From NCBI GenBank assembly GCA_030643455.1, contig DAOWLV010000029.1, forward strand, positions 1 to 14,137: DNA of 14,137 nucleotides, read 5' to 3'. Under the pieces are notes generated by a model. The model made no database searches. It saw nothing but the letters and a program-made list of their open reading frames with translations, and was not told the origin of the DNA. This DNA comes from Candidatus Krumholzibacteriia bacterium. Lineage in GTDB: Bacteria; Krumholzibacteriota; Krumholzibacteriia; LZORAL124-64-63. This document shows, piece after piece, positions 1-6,771 of the stretch. Each line of letters starts with the position of its first letter. Position 1 is the first letter of the stretch. The translations under genes and the position numbers were made by a program.

Positions 1-483
1 GGCGGTCACCGGGACGGCGGACTCGGCGATGATGCCCCGGACGATCTCCTCCAGCAGGGGAAGATCGGCAAGCAGGGCGCTGCCGCCGCATTTCTTGACC
101 ACCTTTTTTGCCGGGCAGCCAAAGTTGATGTCCAGCACGTCCATGCGTCTGTCCGACAGCAACCGCGCGGCGGTGGCCATATGCTCCGGGTCGGAACCGA
201 AGATCTGGATGCCCACCAGCCCCTCTTCCCCTTCGGTGTCCACCAGTTTCCAGGTGGCTTCGCCCCCGTAGGTCAGCCCGCTGGCCGAAGCGAATTCGCA
301 AAAGCCCATGTCGGCGCCGAACCCCCGGCAGATTTCCCGGAAGGGCCGGTCCGTCACCCCGGCCATGGGGGACAGCATGCGGCGCACCCCTGCCAGCCAG
401 GGCAGGCGCGGATCAAGACGGACTTCCTTGCGCGACAGAAGATCGGACACCGGACGGCGGCCTCCAGCGGTATTGGTGATCAT
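1..483 (-). CDS. dusB: tRNA-dihydrouridine synthase, DusB-like (N-terminal part, runs off the left edge)
   Basis: Flavin enzyme that reduces uridine to dihydrouridine in the D-loop of tRNA, using FMN and NADPH. Reading the minus strand from 483 gives 161 codons with no stop before the edge. Visible family motifs are PMAGVTDRPFR near the N-terminus (FMN-binding first strand of the TIM barrel), GIQIFGSDPEHMA, and the signature DINFGCPAKKVVKK, which carries the catalytic-loop Cys, followed by GSALL. The fragment ends at a VPVT strand, about halfway through a usual 320-350 residue protein. The start is uncertain. ATG at 483 has no clear Shine-Dalgarno sequence. GTG at 450 has GGAGG ten bases upstream and would give a 150-residue fragment starting just before the barrel. 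The gene lies 55 nt downstream of the dockerin-like gene on the same strand and may be co-transcribed with it. The Dus assignment is firm; the DusB subtype is likely from motif resemblance. Confidence 0.93.
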   Translation of the reverse strand, partial: MITNTAGGRRPVSDLLSRKEVRLDPRLPWLAGVRRMLSPMAGVTDRPFREICRGFGADMGFCEFASASGLTYGGEATWKLVDTEGEEGLVGIQIFGSDPEHMATAARLLSDRRMDVLDINFGCPAKKVVKKCGGSALLADLPLLEEIVRGIIAESAVPVTA

Positions 484-538
484 GATACAAGGTGAAAGGA
501 CACCGGCAAATTAAGCTCCGGCCCGGATCTTGGCAATA

Positions 539-1192
539 TCAGGGACACACCGCGCCGATGGCTCGAGCCAGTTCGGCGAGATCGGACAGGTTGACCATCC
601 CATCCCAGTGCAGATCGATCATGTAGTCATAAACCCCGTAGTAACCCATGGTGAAAAAGGCGACATCGGTCAGGTTGACCACCAGATCGCCGTTGAGATC
701 GGCGCTGTTGAGCCGGAAGTCGGGCAGGTCGCCGCCTTCGATATGAATACCCATGACCATGATGAACAGTTGGTTACTACCGGCCGGTTCGATGTGACCG
801 CCGGCGTACAGGGCCCTGGTCCAGGTAGTCGTGCCATTGGCGTCGGTGTCCCCATCGGGTATCGTCCCGGCAGGGCAGATAATCAGGGAGCCGGCCATAT
901 CCTCCAGACAAATATCCTCAGCCGGAAAATAAGCCACCGGGTCACCCCAGGGAGGGGCATCATCATAAAGAGTCATGGTGATCGTCCCGTCCACCGGTTG
1001 TCCCGTCGAATCAAAAGCCTGGGTGAAGGGAATGCCAGACCCGTCGGGCGTGCAGAGCAGGGAAAGGGGACCCTCGGTGGCCACGGAAACCTCGGCATAG
1101 GGCAACACGGGAATATCAGCCGCCGGAACGGGCGTTGCTATCGGCAGGGTCAGCAGCAGAAGCAGGAAAACGGGACAAACCGATTTGTACAT
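539..1192 (-). CDS. secreted protein with C-terminal dockerin-like repeats
   Basis: A 217-residue exported protein of unknown function. The N-terminus is a classic signal peptide: a Lys at residue 3, a Leu-rich core at residues 8-16, and a likely cleavage after PVPAA near residue 25. The middle (about 35-160) looks like a beta-rich domain with a CTPDGSG motif, an AEDICLED segment, then LIICPAG and DTDANGTTTW. The last ~53 residues hold two EF-hand-like loops, DLNGDLVVNLTDVAFF and DLHWDGMVNLSDLAELA, as in type I dockerins, and it ends in AVCP. Several Cys in the mature part suggest disulfides. I recall similar domain combinations from uncultured FCB-group bacteria, where they are not tied to cellulosomes. 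Start choice: ATG at 1192 has GGGGGA four bases upstream; a TTG at 1204 is in frame but would precede that site. Export is well supported; binding partner and role are unknown. Confidence 0.82.
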   Translation of the reverse strand: MYKSVCPVFLLLLLTLPIATPVPAADIPVLPYAEVSVATEGPLSLLCTPDGSGIPFTQAFDSTGQPVDGTITMTLYDDAPPWGDPVAYFPAEDICLEDMAGSLIICPAGTIPDGDTDANGTTTWTRALYAGGHIEPAGSNQLFIMVMGIHIEGGDLPDFRLNSADLNGDLVVNLTDVAFFTMGYYGVYDYMIDLHWDGMVNLSDLAELARAIGAVCP

Positions 1193-1283
1193 GATATCCC
1201 CCAATGCCTGTGGCGCCCTCGAGGGTGCCCCGATATAGTGACAATGGCCCCAGAACAGTTTGGCCTCGATGCGGATGGTTCAG
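1193..1283. promoter_or_regulatory. divergent promoter region with 18-bp near-palindrome
   Basis: The 91-nt gap separates the divergent dockerin-like and GT4 genes. On the plus strand TATAGT at 1234-1239 is a good -10 match for the GT4 gene, and on the minus strand the overlapping TATATC (1237-1232) could serve the dockerin-like gene. No good -35 hexamer is visible at either. Directly beside them, 1212-1229 is an 18-bp dyad, GGCGCCCTC facing GAGGGTGCC, with one mismatch per arm pair and no spacer. It would overlap the -35 area of the rightward promoter and the start of the leftward transcript, as expected of an operator. The dyad is seen directly; its function is inferred. Confidence 0.35.
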
Positions 1284-2387
1284 ATGTCATTATACCGAAT
1301 CTGTTTTGTCAATTCAATCCGCACTTGGGGCGGGGCCGAGGTGTGGTTGCTGGAAACCGTCATCGCCTTGCGCGAAAAGGGGATCCAGGCCGATATCGTG
1401 GCTCAACCCGGGTCCGAACTCCACCGGCGAGCCGTTCTGGCGAAGATTCCCGTGGCCGCCATCCCCATCCGTTTCGACGCCGCCCCCTGGACCCTGGCCA
1501 AGCTGGTGCGCCATTTCCGCCGAACCGGAACCACCGCCATCTGGGCCAACCTCACCAAGGACCTCAAGGCCGCCTCGGTCGCCGGAAGGTTAGCGGGAAT
1601 CCGGACCATTGTTGCCTCCCGGGAAAGTGATTTCCCCCTCAAGAGCAAGATGTACTACCGGTGGTACTTCAACGGCCTGGCCACCGGTCTGCTCGTCAAT
1701 TCCGAAGCCACGCGCCGCACCGTGCTGGCCAGCGCGTCCTGGCTGCGGCCCGACAGGGTCCACCTGCTCTACAAGGGAATCGACATTGACAGGTTTCAAC
1801 CCTCCGCGGTGCCGCCTTCCGGTACGGTCATCGGTTTTGTGGGGCAGTTCATCGAGCGCAAGGGCCTGAGGGATCTCATGCGGGCCTGGACGATGATCGA
1901 CAGTGCCGCCCGGCCGGACCGTCCCGTCCTGCGCCTGGCCGGCGAGGGCCCACTCCAGGATGAGATCCTGGCCTGGCGCGGAACATTGGCGCGGCCCTCC
2001 GATGTCGAACTGGTCGGTTTCGTGGAAAGGGTGGAGACCTTCCACCAGGAACTGAGCGTGCTGGTCATGCCTTCACTGTCTGAAGGTTTCGGCCTGGCGG
2101 CCGCCGAGGCGTCCGCCTGTGGAGTGCCGGTCATCGCAACGGCCACGAGCAGCCTGCCGGAAATCGTCGTTCCCGAAAAAACCGGCCTGCTGGTGCCGCC
2201 CCACGATCCTGCCAGCCTGGCCGCCGCGATCCAGAAGTTGCTCGATGATCCCGTTCTGGGCCGCCGTCTAGGCCTGAACGGCCGCACACGCATCGTCACG
2301 AAATTTTCCCGGAACCGGACCCTGCAACGCCTGCTGGAGTTGACCGGCGGACCGGCGTTGAAGCCGAAGGAAGGTCGCCAGAAATGA
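1284..2387 (+). CDS. glycosyltransferase family 4 (GT-B fold)
   Basis: A retaining sugar transferase that moves a sugar from a nucleotide donor to a lipid- or glycan-linked acceptor, probably at the inner face of the membrane. It is 367 residues, typical for GT4. The N-terminal acceptor domain opens with ICFVNSIRTWGGAEVWLLE, the usual glycine-rich GGAE start. The linker holds YKGIDIDRFQP. The C-terminal donor domain shows IGFVGQFIERKGLRDLMRA, LRLAGEGPLQDEI, VELVGFVERVE, then MPSLSEGFGLAAAEASACG, which contains the E-x7-E donor motif, followed by GVPVIAT and GLLVPPHDP. No transmembrane segment is evident. ATG 1284 is preferred (GGA six to ten bases upstream; fold begins at once); ATG 1275, ATG 1269 and TTG 1260 are in-frame alternatives. 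Its stop overlaps the next gene by four bases (ATGA), so the two are probably translated together. Donor and acceptor cannot be named from sequence. Confidence 0.93.
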   Translation: MSLYRICFVNSIRTWGGAEVWLLETVIALREKGIQADIVAQPGSELHRRAVLAKIPVAAIPIRFDAAPWTLAKLVRHFRRTGTTAIWANLTKDLKAASVAGRLAGIRTIVASRESDFPLKSKMYYRWYFNGLATGLLVNSEATRRTVLASASWLRPDRVHLLYKGIDIDRFQPSAVPPSGTVIGFVGQFIERKGLRDLMRAWTMIDSAARPDRPVLRLAGEGPLQDEILAWRGTLARPSDVELVGFVERVETFHQELSVLVMPSLSEGFGLAAAEASACGVPVIATATSSLPEIVVPEKTGLLVPPHDPASLAAAIQKLLDDPVLGRRLGLNGRTRIVTKFSRNRTLQRLLELTGGPALKPKEGRQK

Positions 2388-3187
2388 AGAGCCTGACAGT
2401 CGCCGCCATCCAGACCCACCCGGAGTTCGGCCACCTGGAACAGAATGTCGAAGTCGCCCTGGGTTTCATCCCGGACGGGTGTGATCTGGCGGTCCTGCCC
2501 GAACTTTTCAACACCGGTTACCAGTTCAAGAACCGCGGGGAGGCTTTCGGCATGGCCGAGGATCTGACCGGGGACCAAGAACCGGGGCCGTCGACCCGGC
2601 GGTTGATCCGGGCCGCCGCCGAATCGGGCACGACCATCGTGGCGGGGCTGGCAGAAAAGGACGGCGACCGTCTTTTCAACTCGTCGGTGCTGTTCCGGCC
2701 GGACGGCACCTGGGAAATCTACCGCAAGGTCCACCTGTTCATGGACGAGAAAGCCATCTTCACCCCTGGCGATCTGGGGTTCCCGGTCTTCGAGGCCTGT
2801 GGAACGACGATCGGCATGATGATTTGCTTTGACTGGATTTTTCCCGAAGCGGCCCGCAGCCTGTCCCTGGCCGGTGCAGAAATCATCTGCCATCCCTCCA
2901 ACCTGCTGCTGCCCTGGTGCCAGGCCGCCATGGTCACCCGTTGTCAGGAGAACATGGTTTTCGCGGTGACAAGCAACCGCGTGGGCTCCGAAAACCGTAC
3001 GGGTACCGAACTGACTTTCAGCGGCCGCAGCCAGGTTGTTTCGCCCCTGGGAGAAAGATTGGCGGGATTGGACAAGGATGAAACCGGAGTCGCGGCCACG
3101 ACGGTCGAACTGGTGGAAAAAGACAAGCTGTTCACGCCGGGCAACGATTTGTGGAAGGACCGGCGTCCCGGGTCATACCGTCTCTAG
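2384..3187 (+). CDS. nitrilase-superfamily carbon-nitrogen hydrolase (amidohydrolase)
   Basis: A 267-residue thiol hydrolase of the nitrilase superfamily, which cleaves amides, N-carbamoyl compounds or related C-N bonds. The catalytic set is complete: Glu40 in VLPELFNTGY, Lys115 in YRKVHLF, and Cys148 in MMICFDWIFPE; Glu122 in FMDEKAIFTPG fits the second conserved Glu. Downstream, ICHPSNLL, RCQENMVFAVTSNRVG and LTFSGRSQVVSPLGE follow the family order, ending at the usual length. No signal peptide is seen, so it is cytoplasmic. Start ATG 2384 overlaps the GT4 stop and has AAGG about nine bases upstream. The nearest familiar functions are omega-amidase, N-carbamoylputrescine amidase or aliphatic amidase, but the substrate cannot be assigned. 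Its stop is 1 nt from the glgC stop on the opposite strand, leaving no room for a terminator between them. Confidence 0.94.
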   Translation: MKSLTVAAIQTHPEFGHLEQNVEVALGFIPDGCDLAVLPELFNTGYQFKNRGEAFGMAEDLTGDQEPGPSTRRLIRAAAESGTTIVAGLAEKDGDRLFNSSVLFRPDGTWEIYRKVHLFMDEKAIFTPGDLGFPVFEACGTTIGMMICFDWIFPEAARSLSLAGAEIICHPSNLLLPWCQAAMVTRCQENMVFAVTSNRVGSENRTGTELTFSGRSQVVSPLGERLAGLDKDETGVAATTVELVEKDKLFTPGNDLWKDRRPGSYRL

Positions 3188-3188
3188 A

Positions 3189-4436
3189 TCACCCGTGTTC
3201 GGTCAGATCCATATCCTTGGGGACGACCACGATGCCCTCGGCGGAGACATTGAACAGGCGCCGATCTTTTTCCAGGTCGAAACCTATCTCCATCCCTTCG
3301 GGAACAACCACGCTCTTGTCGATGATGCAGCGCTGGACCTTGGCGTAGCGACCGATTTCCACGTTGTCCATCAGGATGCTGTCGGTCACACGGCTGTACG
3401 AGTTGACCCGGACGCCGCGGCCCAGAAGGGATCTCTCCACCCTTCCGCCGGAGATGACGGCGCCGACCCCGACGATACTGTCCTCGACGATGCCCGGCAG
3501 GGTTCCGTCCTCGGTGAATCCGTGCACGGACTTGCAGGGAGGCACGGGGGGTTGCCAGGCCCGGAAAAGCCAGGTCGGATCGTAGAGATCGAAACCGGGC
3601 TGGCGGCTGACGAGGTCCATGTTGGCCTCGTAGAAGCTGTCCAGGGTGCCGATGTCGCGCCAGTACAGGGATTCCCCCGACTCCTCGTCCCGGAAAGGAT
3701 AGGCGTACACTTCCCCGCAATCCACCAGGGTGGGAATGATGTCCCGGCCGAAATCATGCCGTGAATCGGTGCGTTTGACATCCTGGGAGAGTTCTCTCAC
3801 CAGGTTCTCGGTATCGAAGATATAGACCCCCATGTTGACCAGGCAGTGTTCCGGATCGCCGGGAATCGTCTTGGGTTCGGAGGGTTTTTCCTCGAATCCG
3901 ACCACCCGCCAGGACTCGTCCACCTCGAGAATGCCGAACTGATCGGCTCCCGCGCGCGGGACCACCGCGGCGCTCAGGGTCATGCAGCCTCCATGCTCGG
4001 AGTGACATCTCAGCAGTTCGCCGTAATCCATGCGGTAGATATGGTCTCCGGACAGGATCAGGACGTGGGCGGGACGTCTTCTTTCCAGCAAGTAGATATT
4101 CTGGTAGACCGCGTCGGCGGTGCCTTGATACCACTTCTGCCCCACCCGGTGCTGGGGCGGGATGCGGTACAGGAATTCCCCGCTTTCGTAGCTGAAGATG
4201 TTCCAGCCCCGCTGCAGATGCTTGTCCAGGGAAAAGGATTTGTACTGGGTCAGGACGTAGATCTGCCGCAGGCCGCTGTTGATGCAGTTGGAGAGGGTGA
4301 AATCGATGATGCGGTAGGCGCTGCCAAAGGGGACCGCGGGCTTGGACCGGTCCCTCGTCAAAGGGTACAGCCTTTCGCCCTGGCCTCCGGCCAGGATGAG
4401 GGTCAATGTATCGCGAACCAGCTGTCGAACACTCAA
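3189..4436 (-). CDS. glgC: glucose-1-phosphate adenylyltransferase (ADP-glucose pyrophosphorylase)
   Basis: Makes ADP-glucose and pyrophosphate from ATP and glucose-1-phosphate, the committed step of bacterial glycogen synthesis; it acts as a cytoplasmic tetramer. The 415 residues match the family. The N-terminal nucleotidyltransferase domain shows LILAGGQGERLYPLT (13-27), SKPAVPFG with Lys32 at the position of the allosteric lysine, IDFTLSNCINSGLRQIYVLT, KWYQGTADAVYQN, LILSGDHIYRMDY, and FEEKPSEPKTIP with the sugar-phosphate-binding lysine. The region from about 290 on has the hexapeptide pattern of the left-handed beta-helix. The start is TTG at 4436, supported by GGTGGAG at 4450-4444 seven bases away; no in-frame ATG precedes the glycine loop. 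It lies 70 nt downstream of the receiver gene on the same strand. A TTG start would limit output of this key enzyme. Activator and inhibitor specificity cannot be read from sequence. Confidence 0.97.
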   Translation of the reverse strand: MSVRQLVRDTLTLILAGGQGERLYPLTRDRSKPAVPFGSAYRIIDFTLSNCINSGLRQIYVLTQYKSFSLDKHLQRGWNIFSYESGEFLYRIPPQHRVGQKWYQGTADAVYQNIYLLERRRPAHVLILSGDHIYRMDYGELLRCHSEHGGCMTLSAAVVPRAGADQFGILEVDESWRVVGFEEKPSEPKTIPGDPEHCLVNMGVYIFDTENLVRELSQDVKRTDSRHDFGRDIIPTLVDCGEVYAYPFRDEESGESLYWRDIGTLDSFYEANMDLVSRQPGFDLYDPTWLFRAWQPPVPPCKSVHGFTEDGTLPGIVEDSIVGVGAVISGGRVERSLLGRGVRVNSYSRVTDSILMDNVEIGRYAKVQRCIIDKSVVVPEGMEIGFDLEKDRRLFNVSAEGIVVVPKDMDLTEHG

Positions 4437-4443
4437 GGTTGCA

Positions 4444-4450
4444 CTCCACC
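4444..4450 (-). promoter_or_regulatory. ribosome binding site for glgC (TTG start)
   Basis: GGTGGAG on the minus strand, seven bases before TTG 4436. It decides the non-ATG start, because no other in-frame initiator with a binding site lies before the LAGGQG loop. Confidence 0.6.
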
Positions 4451-4506
4451 GGGCACCGGGAATTCAGCCGGCTCTCCTGCTGCCGGATCGATTACCGAAT
4501 AAACTG

Positions 4507-4878
4507 TCAGTTTCTGGCAGCCGTCCTGGCATCCACCAGGTCCCTCACGGTATCCAGGAGTTCAGTAACATCCGACGACTTCGTCACGTAGGCATCCGCG
4601 GCCCACGTCAGATAGTTGTCCTTGTAACTGGAGTAGGCGGTGTTCAGGACAACGGGAACCGTGTTGTCCCGTTCCAGAATACGCTGAAGGGCCTCGATGC
4701 CATCCATACCCGCCATCCTGATGTCCAGGATAACAAGATCCGGCTTCATGGTCTCCACGAATTCGAGACCCTGGGCCGCATTGCAGGCAGTCATCGTCTC
4801 GAATCCGGCTCGACGAAGTTCGGTTTCGTAGAGAAGTCTGAGGTGGGGTTCATCATCCACGATCAATACTTTGCTCAC
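4507..4878 (-). CDS. stand-alone response regulator receiver protein
   Basis: A 123-residue single receiver (REC) domain, CheY/Spo0F-like in layout, with no output domain. The acidic pocket is Asp8/Asp9 in VLIVDDE, the phosphoacceptor is Asp52 in LVILDIRM, Thr80 in VVLNTAY is the conserved hydroxyl residue, and Lys100 in AYVTKSSD completes the site. The sequence stops soon after the last helix. With no DNA-binding part it must act by protein contact or pass phosphate on. The start is GTG 4878, backed by a near-perfect AAAGGAGG six bases upstream, so strong translation is expected. It follows the histidine kinase gene on the same strand after 101 nt and precedes glgC, so the kinase is the obvious partner. 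The gap holds a possible separate promoter. Its target is unknown; control of glycogen enzymes is an inference from position only. Confidence 0.94.
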   Translation of the reverse strand: MSKVLIVDDEPHLRLLYETELRRAGFETMTACNAAQGLEFVETMKPDLVILDIRMAGMDGIEALQRILERDNTVPVVLNTAYSSYKDNYLTWAADAYVTKSSDVTELLDTVRDLVDARTAARN

Positions 4879-4884
4879 AGCAGG

Positions 4885-4892
4885 CCTCCTTT
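4885..4892 (-). promoter_or_regulatory. strong ribosome binding site for the receiver gene
   Basis: AAAGGAGG on the minus strand with six bases to GTG 4878. It fixes the GTG start and is the strongest Shine-Dalgarno sequence in the cluster, consistent with the receiver being made in excess of the kinase. Confidence 0.7.
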
Positions 4893-4900
4893 GCCCGATT

Positions 4901-4962
4901 CCAGGTGTGTGGGCGCCTGGATATCCCCATCCCTAGGATAATTCTAATCCATTCACAGACAA
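4901..4962 (-). promoter_or_regulatory. possible promoter and leader dyad ahead of the receiver gene
   Basis: In the 101-nt gap between kinase and receiver genes, the minus strand shows TTGTCT (4962-4957), a 16-nt spacer and TATCCT (4940-4935), four of six matches to each sigma-70 hexamer. An overlapping TAGAAT (4946-4941) is an alternative -10 without a good -35. Between this and the ribosome binding site lies a dyad at 4901-4920, CCAGGTG and CGCCTGG around six bases, with one G-T mismatch. It could be an operator or leader hairpin. If active, receiver and glgC could be transcribed apart from the upstream genes. Confidence 0.28.
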
Positions 4963-4979
4963 GCCGCCACATTGCCACT

Positions 4980-6770
4980 CTAGGCGGTTGGCGTACTCCT
5001 GGGAAGCGGTAATATGAAAGAAAATACGGCTCCCCCCTCCGGGCTGTTCATCGCACCGGTGATTCCCCCGTGCGACTTGATGATCTGGGCACAGATGGTC
5101 AGGCCAAGACCCGACCCGGTCGTCTTGGTGGAAAAAAACGGCGAAAACAGTTTCTCCCCCACGTCTTTAGCAAATCCCGGACCATCGTCCCGGACTTCGA
5201 TCCGTACGCCCCCGTCCACCAGACGGGAACGGACTTCGATCCGGCCCCCACCCGGCTGGGCCTGCATTGCGTTGACGATGTAGTTCTGTATGACCTGCTG
5301 GATCTCCCCCGGGTGAATTTCCAGGACCTTTCCCTCGGTCTTCAGGTCCATTTCCAATCGGATGCCCTTGCCTTCCAGTTCAGCCTGGAATCTGTCGGCT
5401 GCCTCGGCCACGATCCGATCCACCACCACTTCCTTGCGGAGCCTCTTTTTGGGCCTGATGAAATCCAGCAGGTCGTGAATGATGGTCTCCATGCGCGTGA
5501 CCTCACTGGAAATGATGTCCGCGAAATGGCGATTGGGATCATCCTCCTGCAGATTGCGCATGAGCGTGCGTGCAAAACCCCCGATGGCCACCAGCGGATT
5601 GCGCAGCTCGTGGGCAACGATGGCACTGGTCTCCCCCATGACGCTCAGCCGCTCCATGCGTATGAGTGTTTCCTGATCGTCCTTCTGCTTCTGGTGGGCC
5701 CGGCGCAGATCCAGCAAACGTTGCTCGAGCTCGTGATAGAGCCGGCTGTTTTCGATGGCGCCGGCGCTCTGGTTGGCGAACATCTGCAGGAATTCCAGAT
5801 CCAGGTCGCTGATCTCCGCGCCGCTGATGGCATTGTCCGCCACGATGACCCCGATGGACCCCGCCCGGGTCGTCAGGGGCGCCACCGCGAATTCCTTGCA
5901 GCTGAGCCAGCTTCGCATCGTATCCACTCCGGGCATGGCCATATCCCCGCGCACCCGCAGGACATGGCGATCGGCCATCACCCTGATCAGGATATGCTCC
6001 AGATCATCCATGGGCACGATCATGTTCCGAACGATCTCATTGACCGCGACGTCGGTCTTCTTGATCGACTGGTCATAGCTGGTCATCATCTCGAACAGGT
6101 CACCGGCCTGGTCGGCGAGATCCTGCCAGATACGCAAGGCTTCCTCGGCGTTGCTGGGCCCGATGGCGACCTCACCCTGCAGGGTGTCGTTGGTTTCGTT
6201 GACCAGCAACAGGAAGGCCCGGTTGAAACGCAGCCCCTGACCCGCCGTCATGCAGATGAGCACCGCTTCGATGATCTGGTCAAGTGACAGGTTGGCCCCG
6301 TAAAGGGCTTCACTGACCTGGTTCAACAGGGAAAGTTTGGCCAGCCGGGCGGCCCGCATTTCGTCTTCATGGTTCCGCTCGCGGATGTCCGCCAGCAACA
6401 TGAGGCAGTGATTGGGCCGGTCGGGATCCCCACCGGTGTCCTCCCCTTCGTAATGGGCCATGAAGGGCGAGCACTGGACCTCGACCGGAATGACGTCCCC
6501 TCCGGCGTTGCGCACCTGGAGTTGACGCAACACGCTGATGCTGCAATGTCCATCTTTCCCGCAATCCGCCACACTCGACGGAGGCACGAACAGGTTCTCC
6601 AGGACCATACCCATCAGTTCCCGGTTCTCCATTCCCAGCAGGATCCCGGCGCCCTTGCTGGCCACCGCGATTTCGCCCACCGGATTGATGATCAGCATGG
6701 GCGATTCGGCCGCCTCGAAACCTGCCGTGGCGAGATCCGCCCGGCGTCGCAGGAATCCTCGGTGATCCAC
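4980..6770 (-). CDS. soluble PAS-GAF sensor histidine kinase
   Basis: A 596-residue cytoplasmic kinase that would autophosphorylate on His and pass phosphate to a receiver. Order: PAS-like domain (about 15-125, including PMLIINPVGEIAVASKGAG), GAF-like domain (about 145-345, ending in FANQSAGAIENSRLYHELE), a coiled linker (about 345-375), HisKA with the phosphoacceptor His387 in IVAHELRNPL, then HATPase_c with N-box NYIVNAMQA, G1 DDGPGF, F-box FSPFFSTKTTGSG and G2 GSGLGL. No transmembrane helix is visible, so the signal is internal. I choose GTG 6770, which has AAGGAA six bases upstream and lies 1 nt after the glgA stop; GTG 6791 would add seven residues and overlap glgA by 20 nt but has no binding site. 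It sits between glgA and the receiver gene on the same strand. The ligand of the PAS or GAF domain is unknown. Residue positions are approximate except His387. Confidence 0.96.
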   Translation of the reverse strand: MDHRGFLRRRADLATAGFEAAESPMLIINPVGEIAVASKGAGILLGMENRELMGMVLENLFVPPSSVADCGKDGHCSISVLRQLQVRNAGGDVIPVEVQCSPFMAHYEGEDTGGDPDRPNHCLMLLADIRERNHEDEMRAARLAKLSLLNQVSEALYGANLSLDQIIEAVLICMTAGQGLRFNRAFLLLVNETNDTLQGEVAIGPSNAEEALRIWQDLADQAGDLFEMMTSYDQSIKKTDVAVNEIVRNMIVPMDDLEHILIRVMADRHVLRVRGDMAMPGVDTMRSWLSCKEFAVAPLTTRAGSIGVIVADNAISGAEISDLDLEFLQMFANQSAGAIENSRLYHELEQRLLDLRRAHQKQKDDQETLIRMERLSVMGETSAIVAHELRNPLVAIGGFARTLMRNLQEDDPNRHFADIISSEVTRMETIIHDLLDFIRPKKRLRKEVVVDRIVAEAADRFQAELEGKGIRLEMDLKTEGKVLEIHPGEIQQVIQNYIVNAMQAQPGGGRIEVRSRLVDGGVRIEVRDDGPGFAKDVGEKLFSPFFSTKTTGSGLGLTICAQIIKSHGGITGAMNSPEGGAVFSFILPLPRSTPTA

Positions 6771-6771
6771 T

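Noticed and set aside
530..1630. 366-residue plus-strand ORF
   Set aside because: Runs antisense through the dockerin-like gene and out of frame into the GT4 gene; no recognisable domain.
1796..2893. 365-residue minus-strand ORF
   Set aside because: Antisense to the GT4 and amidohydrolase genes, both of which have complete catalytic motifs; the translation is Arg/Gly/Pro-rich and featureless.
5070..6287. 405-residue plus-strand ORF
   Set aside because: Antisense to the histidine kinase; low-complexity His/Asp/Gln-rich translation without domain motifs, explained by GC-rich codon structure.
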